Assembly (NCBI GenBank): GCA_048267165.1
Contig: JBLWYD010000003.1
Location: 62,001-126,000 of the forward strand
Direction of reading: 5' to 3'
DNA from: PGYR01 sp048267165
Lineage (GTDB): Bacteria; Bacteroidota; Ignavibacteria; Kapaibacteriales; UBA2268
DNA length: 64,000 nucleotides
Every line of letters starts with the position of its first letter. The stretch's first letter is position 1. The position numbers and the translations under genes are program-made. The notes beneath the pieces were generated by a model. That model made no database searches. It was not told the DNA's origin and saw only the letters and a list, made by a program, of their open reading frames with translations. Below are positions 45,293-53,514 of this stretch, piece after piece.

Positions 45293-45922
45293 TTAGTTTG
45301 TCCAACCTTTATCAACTATTGTGATTCGGTTAGGATAGTTTATATTGCCAAGTGGAGTTTTTACAGTTGGTCTTGCATCTAGTTTCAGACGCGAAGCGCT
45401 TCCGCCTTGTCCACCTATAGCTAATGCTAGATTTATCATATCTTCGTATCCTTTGTTGCCAAAGAATTCGAATAAATCTATATTCATAACTAATGGGATA
45501 GTTTCAGAGCTACCAGTACCGGGGATAACCAATTCTTTATTGATATTACCAGCTATAGTTTCTTTGTCGTCTATATATAGTTTCCAATCGAGAGCAGATA
45601 ATGTAGCAGATGATTGCTTAGTTCCGCCTTTGCCATCATTGGGGTTTTTCGCATCTACATTTAGTACGAATTGAGCAGGCCATTTCTTATCTGAATATGC
45701 CTTAGTTAGCTTTATACCATCCATTATTGATATATCCTTAACAGATTTGATATTGCTAAGGTTGACACCAGCTAACTGGAAATTATTTACATTATCTAGT
45801 TTGAATTCTAGACGTTGTAAGTTATTAAGTGAGTCAGCAAATTGATTCAAAGTTTTACAGCTACCCAAAAATAGAGTAGCTACTATTACCGTTAGGGCAG
45901 TTAAATATATTCTTTTATTCAT
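45293..45922 (-). CDS. LEA14/WHy-like lipoprotein
   Basis: A 209-residue lipoprotein (lipobox FLGSC, Cys at about 22). The mature domain resembles LEA-14/WHy beta-sandwich proteins of Bacteroidota: a long N-terminal NLQRLEFKLDNVNNFQLAGVNLSNIKSV, FVLNVDAKNPNDG, then alternating strands. Function unknown; stress or envelope roles are proposed for the family. Its ATG overlaps the stop of the response regulator by one base, so the two are co-translated. Confidence 0.7.
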   Translation of the reverse strand: MNKRIYLTALTVIVATLFLGSCKTLNQFADSLNNLQRLEFKLDNVNNFQLAGVNLSNIKSVKDISIMDGIKLTKAYSDKKWPAQFVLNVDAKNPNDGKGGTKQSSATLSALDWKLYIDDKETIAGNINKELVIPGTGSSETIPLVMNIDLFEFFGNKGYEDMINLALAIGGQGGSASRLKLDARPTVKTPLGNINYPNRITIVDKGWTN

Positions 45923-46392
45923 TATTCTACGTTTAGTCCAGCTGATTCGAGTACTGCTACAGATGATTGACCCGCACCGTCTAATGCAGCTGTTAGAGCT
46001 ATTACTTTCTTTTGAGCTATGTTTAGATTAGATAATAATCTTACTTTAGCAACTAATAATTTTTCTTCGATTGGCTTACTTAAGAAATCGTCTGCTCCTG
46101 CTTCAATTGATTTCAACTGATTTGCAGTATCATTAAGAGCAGTTACTATAACTACTGGTATTTGAGCGTCTTCAGCATTTGCTTTTAGATTACGTACAGT
46201 CTCGTAACCGTCCATTCTCGGCATCATTACGTCTAGTACTATTGCATAAGGCTTTTTCTCTTTCACAGCTTCTAAGCATTCGATACCATCGTGTGCTATC
46301 ATTACTTCGTAGCCATTTGACTCCAAATATCTTTTAAGCAATTTGGTAGTGATTTTATTATCATCGACTACTAATATTGGCTTCGTACTCAT
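45922..46392 (-). CDS. single-domain response regulator
   Basis: A 156-residue CheY-like receiver without an output domain. Phosphoacceptor Asp54 (VLDVMMPRMDG), acidic pair Asp10/Asp11, Thr84 and Lys106 (FLSKP) are all present, so it should be active. The ending (about 120-156) is a helical tail of unknown use. No kinase is adjacent. It is coupled to the downstream LEA14-like lipoprotein by a one-base overlap. It may signal to the flagellar switch or to another partner; not shown here. Confidence 0.88.
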   Translation of the reverse strand: MSTKPILVVDDNKITTKLLKRYLESNGYEVMIAHDGIECLEAVKEKKPYAIVLDVMMPRMDGYETVRNLKANAEDAQIPVVIVTALNDTANQLKSIEAGADDFLSKPIEEKLLVAKVRLLSNLNIAQKKVIALTAALDGAGQSSVAVLESAGLNVE

Positions 46393-46456
46393 AAGTAACC
46401 CCTTTTTGTTAATTTCTATTTCACAAAGTTAAATATAATGTTACTATAAATAAAGA

Positions 46457-46987
46457 CTAAACTTTATTTAGACTCAATCTAACTATTCCTAATATCTTAT
46501 ATTTGACCGATTCATCTAATACAATATCGGGTAACAGAACGCTTGACGTACTTAATACGATTTTATCGTTTTTAAGTTTGTAGTTATTTATCATTACCTG
46601 ATTTTCGTATTTTACTAATACAATGTCATTATTCTGTGGTAATCTATCCTTTTCATAGAGTACATACTGATTATTATATAACCCGTGCTTACTCATCTCA
46701 TTACCACTAACTAAAGCTACAGCAAATCTAGTGCCAATAAGTGATTCACTTAGCACTGATATATACTCTGGTTCCTCATACTCTGTTCTGTCCACAGGGA
46801 CATAAGGTACGTGGCTGGACATTGCTTCATTCAATGCTTTTTCGTATAACCCAACTTCTCTATTATCGGCTTCTGCTTTCAATAGCTTTAGCTGATCTGA
46901 TTTATCTAATCCACCCAACTGTAAAGTTACGTAGTCGAAAATCAAATCATAGAGTTGACGAGTATTATAGTCCGAGTAATTAGCCAT
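46457..46987 (-). CDS. S24/LexA-like domain protein with degenerate catalytic site
   Basis: A 176-residue protein. The C-terminal half has the S24/LexA fold pattern: FAVALVSGNEMSKHGLYNNQYVLYEK, then NNDIVLVKYENQVMINNYK and YKILGIVR. In active LexA/CI the first block reads G-(D/N)-S-M with the catalytic Ser, and the second holds the catalytic Lys. Here Ser is Glu97 and the Lys position is Asn, so self-cleavage looks impossible. Its start overlaps the end of the XRE gene by eight bases. The pair resembles a phage-type repressor split into two proteins. Confidence 0.65.
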   Translation of the reverse strand: MANYSDYNTRQLYDLIFDYVTLQLGGLDKSDQLKLLKAEADNREVGLYEKALNEAMSSHVPYVPVDRTEYEEPEYISVLSESLIGTRFAVALVSGNEMSKHGLYNNQYVLYEKDRLPQNNDIVLVKYENQVMINNYKLKNDKIVLSTSSVLLPDIVLDESVKYKILGIVRLSLNKV

Positions 46988-47327
46988 CTAACATACCTGC
47001 GGCTGCTAGTATTATCTTGTTCTTAGATTCTAACTTTCCTTTCTCGTAGTTCTGCTTTATGGTTTCTCTTCGTTTTTCGCCCGCCTTATTATTGGCAAAT
47101 ATATCGCCTTCGCCTGTTATTACGTAAGTTGGGTCTATACCTTTCTCGTGCAATTTGCGAAGTAGGCGAACACTGATAGCGGCTCTACCAAGTTCATAGT
47201 TGCGTATTTTGTCGCCAGTCTCGTCTAGTATGAATGCGAATTGGTCGGCTGATAGCTTCACTCCTTCGTGGAATATATCACGTATCTCCCGTAGTCGATT
47301 GCCAATTTCTTGATTAATATTTTCCAT
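46980..47327 (-). CDS. XRE-family helix-turn-helix regulator
   Basis: A 115-residue DNA-binding protein. HTH at about 8-70: IGNRLREIRDIFHEGVKLSADQFAFILDETGDKIRNYELGRAAISVRLLRKLHEKGIDPTYVITGEG, the form common in Bacteroidota repressors. Two perfect palindromes lie 22-62 bases before its start, so it probably represses itself. It overlaps the S24-like gene, which may be its dimerisation partner. Confidence 0.82.
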   Translation of the reverse strand: MENINQEIGNRLREIRDIFHEGVKLSADQFAFILDETGDKIRNYELGRAAISVRLLRKLHEKGIDPTYVITGEGDIFANNKAGEKRRETIKQNYEKGKLESKNKIILAAAGMLDG

Positions 47328-47348
47328 TTCCCATTCCGTAAATGTGTG

Positions 47349-47389
47349 TTATGTAGATATTACATAATTGTATTATGTAACTTACATAA
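47349..47389. promoter_or_regulatory. double palindromic operator before the XRE gene
   Basis: Site 1: TTATGTA, five bases, TACATAA (47349-47367). Site 2: TTATGTAA, one base, TTACATAA (47373-47389). The centres are 23 bases apart, about two helical turns. They sit 22-62 bases upstream of the XRE start. Related site at 48483-48499. Confidence 0.75.
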
Positions 47390-47432
47390 GATATATGATA
47401 ATTGCAAGAATATGATTTGGGAGAATTGAGGG

Positions 47433-47915
47433 TTAAAAGATTGAAGCACCAATCTTAAGACTTACAGGATAAAACGGTTTGTTCTCTCTGCCATAAGTTG
47501 GATTGAAGGCGAACCCTACAAACCAATTTTTGCCTAATCTATGTCTATATCCAAAATTAAAAGAAACCGAAGTACCCGTCTGAAAAAGATAATAATCCTC
47601 AAGTTCTTGGTAAAGGATATTTATACCTAAATCCAATTTGTGTTCACACCCAACTATGTAATGAAAGCCACCGAGAAAGCTAGGGTACATAGTAAAGAAT
47701 GCCAGACCAGAAAAACGCATTGCACCTCTTAATCTTAGACTACCATCACCATATTCTTCGCTTACTGTCCTTAGAAGAGTAATCTCCAAATTTGGCGCCC
47801 AAAGAGCTTCTTGAGGTCCATAGACCTCATTGTACATATATACATCTTTGTCTTCATCTGCAATAACAGAAGTGGTTAATAATATAAGTATTAATAAATA
47901 TTTCAAAATCCCCAC
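47433..47915 (-). CDS. small outer-membrane protein, second of a pair
   Basis: A 160-residue protein with signal peptide (to about 19, VIADEDK). The rest looks like short beta-strands with aromatic ends (FSGLAFFTMYPSFLGGFHYIVGCEHKLDLGINI; KIGASIF with terminal Phe), suggesting a small barrel or lipocalin. No family recognised. Its start overlaps the end of the upstream gene by 13 bases, so the two are probably an operon. Confidence 0.55.
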   Translation of the reverse strand: MGILKYLLILILLTTSVIADEDKDVYMYNEVYGPQEALWAPNLEITLLRTVSEEYGDGSLRLRGAMRFSGLAFFTMYPSFLGGFHYIVGCEHKLDLGINILYQELEDYYLFQTGTSVSFNFGYRHRLGKNWFVGFAFNPTYGRENKPFYPVSLKIGASIF

Positions 47916-48409
47916 CCAAAGCTCATACTAAATGAAGTTTTTAGTTCCTTTGTATCTAATCTATAGAAAGGAGTATAAGTTATTCTAAATAGAAAAGTCT
48001 CAGAACATTCCCTATACCCTACTTGAAAGCCAATAGCATCGTAACTATCTAAATCATAAATTGAATTTACATTATCAAAGTCAGTATCTTGATCACCTTT
48101 GTATTGTCTAAAATAATTAGCCCCAAACTCTACCCCAGCTCCATCCCCAATGACTTGTGTAATCCCAAGTACTGGCGACGAATAGAACATACCTCCATTG
48201 ATAACACCCATCATAGAAGCACCAAAGTTAATGTAAGTTATTTGTGATTCACCTAAAAACTCAAAAGTATTAATATTATACTCGATTGTGGGTTTGAAAC
48301 CTATAGTATTACCTATTAGCTCTATGTATATATTTACATCTTTCGCCTTCGAATAAGCGGCCGTTGATGTACATAGTAATAACATGGTGATAATTATTTT
48401 CAAATTCAA
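47903..48409 (-). CDS. small outer-membrane protein, first of a pair
   Basis: A 168-residue protein with signal peptide (to about 20, AAYSKAKD) and beta-rich body with Gly/aromatic alternation ending MSFGWGF; the final Phe fits outer-membrane insertion. It shares general layout with the following gene but not obvious sequence. A palindrome related to the XRE operators lies 74-90 bases before its start, between it and the divergent Mor-like gene. Confidence 0.55.
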   Translation of the reverse strand: MNLKIIITMLLLCTSTAAYSKAKDVNIYIELIGNTIGFKPTIEYNINTFEFLGESQITYINFGASMMGVINGGMFYSSPVLGITQVIGDGAGVEFGANYFRQYKGDQDTDFDNVNSIYDLDSYDAIGFQVGYRECSETFLFRITYTPFYRLDTKELKTSFSMSFGWGF

Positions 48410-48482
48410 GTTCTATTATTCAATACAGTTATACAAACTTAATAAAATTATTTTGAAATCTTAATATCAATTACTTGCACAA

Positions 48483-48499
48483 TATGTAAAATCTACATA
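48483..48499. promoter_or_regulatory. palindrome related to the XRE operator
   Basis: TATGTA, five bases, TACATA (6-5-6), the same half-sites as 47349-47367. Lies between the divergent genes starting at 48409 (minus) and 48588 (plus), so it could control either. Confidence 0.6.
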
Positions 48500-48587
48500 A
48501 AATTGCAGTAGTGATTGCTACTGATAAGAAATATACAAAAGCAATTTAACTTTTTTTCAAACTATATTCAAATTAAAAGGAGATATT

Positions 48588-48848
48588 ATGAATATACTTA
48601 AAGACTTGCAATACGGCGATTTGACCGAAGATTTGCAGATGATATACGATGTATGCGGCGAAGAAGTCGTTATACAGATGATAGAAAATCTAGGAGGGCT
48701 TAGCTTTTACGTGCCTAAGATAACTAGATTCGATGACCTGATTTACAGATTCATCAGAGAAAATAAGGCGGAGACACTCAAGAAACTCGCTATGCGATTA
48801 GGCGTAACCGAACAATATCTCAAGTGCCTAGTCAAAAGATACAATTAG
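48588..48848 (+). CDS. Mor-family transcription activator-like protein
   Basis: An 86-residue protein: DVCGEEVVIQMIENLGGLSFYVPKI (about 21-45) followed by a helix-turn-helix (about 55-84, ETLKKLAMRLGVTEQYLKCLVKRY). This is the layout of phage Mu Mor and related small activators, whose N-terminal strand region dimerises. No phage genes are nearby. Upstream lies a palindrome like that of the XRE gene. An ATG with AAGGAG eight bases upstream is a good ribosome-binding site, unusual for this window. Confidence 0.65.
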   Translation: MNILKDLQYGDLTEDLQMIYDVCGEEVVIQMIENLGGLSFYVPKITRFDDLIYRFIRENKAETLKKLAMRLGVTEQYLKCLVKRYN

Positions 48849-48899
48849 TAAAAAAGAATTTACCACCTCTCTTTTTTTCTTTTTACTGATAATTAGAAT

Positions 48900-48915
48900 A
48901 GTTGTATATACAACT
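48900..48915. promoter_or_regulatory. palindromic operator before marR
   Basis: Perfect 16-base palindrome AGTTGTATATACAACT, containing TTG-N6-CAA, the usual MarR operator pattern, 22 bases before the marR start. Points to self-control of the marR-membrane protein-TonB receptor genes. Confidence 0.7.
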
Positions 48916-48936
48916 TATATTTTATAGGTTGGATTT

Positions 48937-49356
48937 ATGAATTACTCAGAAATAGAAAAAACGGATTTTTCTGCTTGTTTAGCAGGTAAAGTTGGACGTA
49001 TATCCAGACTTACTTCTAATATATTCAGAAAGCATCTGTCAAAACACGACATAACTGAAAGTCAGCTAAGTATTCTTTTCATAACTTCTAAGATGAAAGA
49101 AATAACGCAGAAGCAAATTTGCGATATATACTTCCTCGAAAAATCAACTGTTAGTCGCAACCTAAAGCGGTTAGTCGAGAAAGGATATTTGGAAGAAAAG
49201 CAGCTCCCTCGTATTGTGATTACTAAAGCTGGATTGGACTTTGTAACCGAGGTCATTCCTAGTTGGAATAATGCTATGGCGGAGATAAAAGCAGAATTGG
49301 GTGATAATGGCGTTAATGCTATAGATGAAGTAATTTCGAAATTAACTAATAAGTAG
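48937..49356 (+). CDS. MarR-family transcription regulator
   Basis: A 139-residue winged-helix protein. DITESQLSILFITSKMKEITQKQICDIYFLEKSTVSRNLKRLVEKGYLEEKQ spans the HTH (about 44-95); the wing ends PRIVITKAG. It forms a dimer and usually represses its own operon until a small molecule binds. A TTG-N6-CAA palindrome lies 22 bases upstream. A membrane protein follows after seven bases, then a TonB receptor. Confidence 0.86.
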   Translation: MNYSEIEKTDFSACLAGKVGRISRLTSNIFRKHLSKHDITESQLSILFITSKMKEITQKQICDIYFLEKSTVSRNLKRLVEKGYLEEKQLPRIVITKAGLDFVTEVIPSWNNAMAEIKAELGDNGVNAIDEVISKLTNK

Positions 49357-49363
49357 GTTTACA

Positions 49364-50065
49364 ATGTTAGAAACATCTTATATACTGTTGACTTTAATCA
49401 TGAATATGATTCTATTAAAGATTGGGTTTTACGCAATCGGTAACTCAATAACTGACCTAGCTATCAGGAAAAAGAAAAAAGCAACCGTAGTATTAGGACT
49501 AACTATCTGGCAAGTTTACGTATTCCTACTTTCCATATCAGGCTTCTTAGAAGATCTATCATTCCCACCAAGATTCGTATTATTGATGATACTCCCACTC
49601 TTCATTTTCACTGGTGTGTTTCTTTACAAGAACAGAAACGAGCAATGGATAAAAGTCATTCCGCCTCACTGGTTAGCGTATTACCAGTCATTCAGAATTG
49701 GTATAGAAACAATATTCGTCTATACAGTAGCCGCTGGTATATTGCACAGTAACGTTACTATCGAGGGTTACAATATGGATATGATATTCGCATTTTCTGC
49801 GCCCGTGATAGGCACTATAATTTACAAAAAAGGTATGCCCTCACTAAGACAAATCTGTATATGGAACTACTTTGGGTTAGCAGTTATAGCTTCCATTATA
49901 TTCCTATTTATTACCTCAATGTATGCTCCACAGATTTACGGTAGTGAAGTCGGTCTATTATCATCACAATTAGGCACTTATCCATTCACTTTAGTAGCTG
50001 GATTTCTAATGCCCTCGGCAGTTTTTATACACGTATTATCATTGGTACAAGCAATAAAGAGTTGA
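49364..50065 (+). CDS. hypothetical seven-helix membrane protein
   Basis: A 233-residue inner-membrane protein with about seven hydrophobic helices (about 4-25, 42-62, 70-88, 115-132, 140-152, 170-188, 210-228). No catalytic motif or known family recognised. It starts seven bases after marR and ends 66 bases before the TonB receptor start, so it is likely co-regulated with them. Possibly the inner-membrane counterpart for uptake of the receptor's substrate, but this is a guess. Confidence 0.65.
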   Translation: MLETSYILLTLIMNMILLKIGFYAIGNSITDLAIRKKKKATVVLGLTIWQVYVFLLSISGFLEDLSFPPRFVLLMILPLFIFTGVFLYKNRNEQWIKVIPPHWLAYYQSFRIGIETIFVYTVAAGILHSNVTIEGYNMDMIFAFSAPVIGTIIYKKGMPSLRQICIWNYFGLAVIASIIFLFITSMYAPQIYGSEVGLLSSQLGTYPFTLVAGFLMPSAVFIHVLSLVQAIKS

Positions 50066-50131
50066 TTAGGAATATAGTTTTTATTTCAACTTTGCTTACA
50101 TTGCACAATAAGAAAAATGCTTAAAAGTGAA

Positions 50132-52186
50132 ATGAAAACTCTACTTACATTATTACTATTGATATCAACCACTTGTTTGTATGCTGAAGACAGCACTACT
50201 ACTCGTGAATACCCGACATTTCAACTAGATGAAATAGAAGTAATGGATTCGCGGACAGGTGTGCAGCTCAAAGACCTAGGCAAGCAAGTAGAGGTAATCA
50301 CCCAATACGAAATCAGCCAAATGCCCGTCAACTCCGTAGATGAGTTGTTACGTTATATCCCTGGGGTGGAAGTACAGAGCCGTGGAATGTACGGCACTCA
50401 AGCCGATATAACAATGAGAGGCGGCACATACAACCAGACACTAATCCTCCTAGATGGTATCCGCATAGGCGACCCAATGACTGGTCATTTCAATAGTAAT
50501 ATCCCAATAATACTTTCAAATATATATCGAATTGAGATAATCAAAGGTGCCAGCTCCGTTATCTATGGTGCTGATGCTGTTGGTGGAGTGATTAATATTG
50601 TTACAAGAAATATGTCAACTTTCTTTCAATATAAACAGCCACCTATGATGTGCGGGAATGCACCAAGATATATTCCCTCAGAAAAAGTAAAATATATTGA
50701 AAAAGATACTATAAGTGACAAAAAATATCAAGCCGGTACAGCGGGTCTATCATTAGGACAGTTTTCAACTTATGGAATTAATTATTACTTTCAAAAAGGC
50801 AACTCTAATGTACATATTGATGCTGCTTATAATCACAATGAATCTTATGGTTATCCGGCATTCAATAACACTCACAATTATGGTTTTAGTAATCATACAG
50901 GTGGTACATCTTTTAATTTCACAACTAACGAAACTGATTATATTGCCTATAGATTCGCTGCTGATTATAGATATTTCGATGCTCGATACTTCTATACGGC
51001 ATCATCATTCGATAAATCACAAGAGAGAGTAGAAAGGTATTTTGGTCAGACTAAATTTAGAATCAGAAGCTACGAAGAACACGATATAATTGGGAATTTT
51101 GGGCTAATTTACACGAAAGATGATTTTATTTTTAATCCTGCATTTACACCAAACAATCACAAGACAATAAGTGGTGATTTGAATGTACACGACCAGATTA
51201 TACTCGATGCAAATACGGCGATGACTTTCGGAACTGAACTGCAATTCAACTTTATGGAAAGTACTGATAGAGGCAATAGGAATCAGCAACAACTAGGTCT
51301 ATACGCAGTAGGTGTCCACGATTTCAACTCTGATTTTAATATCAACGCCGGTCTAAGGGGCGAGTTATTACCCACTGGTGGCCTAGAAGTAGTACCAAGT
51401 ATTGGTACGAATTATTACTTGACTGACAAGATAAAGCTAAGAGTAAATGCAGGTAGGTCTATTCGTACACCCGATTATACAGAGCGTTATGTCTCTACTG
51501 GATTGGAAGGAATACTTTCGGCTGGGAGAAATTTGGGGAATCCCGATTTACTACCCGAAATATCTTGGAATTACGAAGCTGGAACGGATATACAACTAGC
51601 ACAGAAAATATCGCTGAACATAACGGGATATATGCGTGATTCAAAAAATGTAATAGATTATGGCTTCAAAAAGGGAAGCGAGATAACTAATAATCAAAAT
51701 CTAGATCCTACTTTCAATTATCTATACGCTCAGAACTTAGCAGAATTGCAAGTAAGGGGGGTTGAATTCAAGGTAAGTGGGTTTGAAACTAGTGATAAAC
51801 TTAAGAATTTCAATTGGTACGTTGGCGGAAATATATTGGATATAACTGTTGCTGATGATGTTAGTTCTAAATATATAACCAATGCTGCTGGGCTAAATTT
51901 CTCTGCGGGGTTGTTCTACATCATGACTGATTATCTAAGAATTGGTACTGATGCCATCTACCGTAAACGTGACATTAGCGAAGACCAATCAATCGAGTTT
52001 GGATTGACTCCTGAGTACTTTGTAATGGATGCGAAGTTTACGTACACACTAAATGCATTTAATTTCGACTTAACAGTTAAAAATCTCTTCGATAAGGAAT
52101 ATTCAGATATACTAGGTGTTCAACTCCCCGGAAGGTGGATTAGTTTTGGAATCAGTTATTCTGAAGGTGCATGGTTAAAGGATTAG
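50132..52186 (+). CDS. TonB-dependent outer-membrane receptor (BtuB-like)
   Basis: About 684 residues from the chosen start MKTLLTLLLLISTT; an upstream ATG at 50117 would add five. Signal peptide ends YAED. TonB box region about 25-38 (TFQLDEIEVMD). The plug domain (about 45-165) has LRYIPGVEVQSRGMYGTQADITMRGGTYNQTLILLDGIRI and IIKGASSVIYGADAVGGVINI. The barrel ends LPGRWISFGISYSEGAWLKD. The layout is that of BtuB/siderophore-type receptors. There is no cobalamin riboswitch in front; control is probably by the adjacent MarR. Substrate unknown. Confidence 0.85.
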   Translation: MKTLLTLLLLISTTCLYAEDSTTTREYPTFQLDEIEVMDSRTGVQLKDLGKQVEVITQYEISQMPVNSVDELLRYIPGVEVQSRGMYGTQADITMRGGTYNQTLILLDGIRIGDPMTGHFNSNIPIILSNIYRIEIIKGASSVIYGADAVGGVINIVTRNMSTFFQYKQPPMMCGNAPRYIPSEKVKYIEKDTISDKKYQAGTAGLSLGQFSTYGINYYFQKGNSNVHIDAAYNHNESYGYPAFNNTHNYGFSNHTGGTSFNFTTNETDYIAYRFAADYRYFDARYFYTASSFDKSQERVERYFGQTKFRIRSYEEHDIIGNFGLIYTKDDFIFNPAFTPNNHKTISGDLNVHDQIILDANTAMTFGTELQFNFMESTDRGNRNQQQLGLYAVGVHDFNSDFNINAGLRGELLPTGGLEVVPSIGTNYYLTDKIKLRVNAGRSIRTPDYTERYVSTGLEGILSAGRNLGNPDLLPEISWNYEAGTDIQLAQKISLNITGYMRDSKNVIDYGFKKGSEITNNQNLDPTFNYLYAQNLAELQVRGVEFKVSGFETSDKLKNFNWYVGGNILDITVADDVSSKYITNAAGLNFSAGLFYIMTDYLRIGTDAIYRKRDISEDQSIEFGLTPEYFVMDAKFTYTLNAFNFDLTVKNLFDKEYSDILGVQLPGRWISFGISYSEGAWLKD

Positions 52187-52198
52187 GGCTTCTTTCAT

Positions 52199-52256
52199 TT
52201 ATACCTTTTAGTATAAAAAAAATTATACCTTTTGGTTTTATACCTTTTGGTATAAA
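52199..52256. repeat. palindrome cluster downstream of the ATPase gene (three copies)
   Basis: Three copies of TTATACC-TTTT-GGTATAA. The third (52237-52256) is perfect, TTTATACC-TTTT-GGTATAAA; the first (52199-52217) and second (52221-52240) are degenerate in the right arm. Confidence 0.8.
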
Positions 52257-52264
52257 CTGATTTA

Positions 52265-53395
52265 CTACGTATATTCTCTTCTGAACCACAGCCCAAATGC
52301 AGGGTCTAAGAATATATAATCATTTTCGCTTTGATGAATCAGATCCTTTTCCATCAGTACTTTTCTGTTTTTTGTTACGTTATTGGGGCTACCAAGCTCA
52401 TATTCTTCCATAGTTGATTTGCTAGTTAGTTGCTCTTCATTATTGGCAATTGCCTTTAGTAGATTCAGCTGCGTTCTACTGATACTACTAGTCTCAAGCA
52501 GATAATACGGCGAGTTCGTTGTCAATAGCTCATCTATCGCCTCTTCTATATTGCGATTCGTAGCTTTTCTACTCGTATTCAGCCAAGTATAATGCGATAA
52601 TTGCTGCACGTACCAAGGGTGATTATCCATCGCCTCAGCTATAGATTGGGCTAGCTCTGGCGTAATTTCTTTTTTCGTATTAGAGAATCCTTTGACTATA
52701 AAATCAATCCATTTTTTAGTACTGATTTTAGGTAAGAGAATTATATCACCAAAGCGATAAAAAGGACGTGATGAATTATCAAATATATCAAGCATCATGT
52801 GCCTCATACTACCATACAGGCAATAAGTCACATTAGATTGCCGTTGCCAAGCTGAACGCATTTTCTTCTCAAATTGTTCGAAGTTATCGAACGAAGCCAA
52901 GTTCTGAAATTCATCTATACAGATAACGAATTGTATGTTCTTTTCCTCAGCTAGTTTCTGAGGTAAATCGAGTATTTCTTTTATGTTTTTTGCAGGATGA
53001 TTCCAATTGAACTGCAAGCTGAAATCTGTCATTGGCTCTACCCCCAATGATATTGACGGAGTGATAGATTTCAATAAATTCTTAGCCGAATCAATCCAAT
53101 CGTCTAGCTTATTGGAGGAAGCTTTGACTATTTCGCTTGCAAAAACTTCGAGGAATTCCCTTTGTGAAGATGTAGCAAATAAGTCGAGATTAACTACTTT
53201 GATTTTCGAGTTTTTATTAGCTATTTGTTTAGATACTTTTTCTACTAATGAAGTCTTGCCCCATCGGCGAGGAGAAATAATCATAGTATTGATATTATTC
53301 AATAGATTACTTTTGAGTCGTTTTATTTCATTCTCGCGGTTAGTGAAGGCAGCATCACTAACTGTTACACCATATACGAAGGGAGACTTTTTCAT
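52265..53395 (-). CDS. ATPase_2/STAND-like P-loop ATPase with winged-helix C-terminus
   Basis: A 376-residue protein of the archaeal-ATPase (ATPase_2, COG1672-type) family. It begins FTNRENEIKRLKSNLLNNINTMIISPRRWGKTSL: Walker A SPRRWGKTS at about 41-49. Walker B is VICIDEFQNL (Asp161, Glu162), followed by a sensor-like LYGSMRHMMLDIF near 194. The C-terminal winged helix (about 305-365, RTQLNLLKAIANNEEQLTSKSTMEEYELGSPNNVTKNRKVLMEKDLIHQ) ends in a DUF234-like tail. No partner gene. Three palindromes stand on each side. Function is unknown in bacteria; proposals include mobile-element or defence roles. Confidence 0.8.
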   Translation of the reverse strand: MKKSPFVYGVTVSDAAFTNRENEIKRLKSNLLNNINTMIISPRRWGKTSLVEKVSKQIANKNSKIKVVNLDLFATSSQREFLEVFASEIVKASSNKLDDWIDSAKNLLKSITPSISLGVEPMTDFSLQFNWNHPAKNIKEILDLPQKLAEEKNIQFVICIDEFQNLASFDNFEQFEKKMRSAWQRQSNVTYCLYGSMRHMMLDIFDNSSRPFYRFGDIILLPKISTKKWIDFIVKGFSNTKKEITPELAQSIAEAMDNHPWYVQQLSHYTWLNTSRKATNRNIEEAIDELLTTNSPYYLLETSSISRTQLNLLKAIANNEEQLTSKSTMEEYELGSPNNVTKNRKVLMEKDLIHQSENDYIFLDPAFGLWFRREYT

Positions 53396-53396
53396 A

Positions 53397-53459
53397 TTTT
53401 ATACCATTTACTATAAAATTTGTTTTACCAAAAGGTATTATACCATTTGGTATAAAATT
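53397..53459. repeat. palindrome cluster upstream of the ATPase gene (three copies)
   Basis: Copy 1 at 53397-53418 (degenerate, ATACCATTTACTATAAAA), copy 2 at 53422-53440 (TTTTACC-AAAA-GGTATTA), copy 3 at 53438-53457 (TTATACC-ATTT-GGTATAAAA, perfect arms). Copy 1 begins two bases before the ATPase start codon; copy 3 is 44 bases from it. Confidence 0.8.
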
Positions 53460-53514
53460 AATTATAATATCTGATAAATGCAAAAGAATGTTAGATTACT
53501 GTAGTTACTTCTTC

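Noticed and set aside
50066..50131. Cobalamin riboswitch before the BtuB-like receptor
   Set aside because: Only 66 bases are available and no B12-box-like sequence is seen.
52199..53459. Palindromes as terminators of the neighbouring genes
   Set aside because: AT-rich 7-8 bp stems without T-runs and present on both sides of the gene in several copies; a repeat or operator role fits better, though termination is not excluded.
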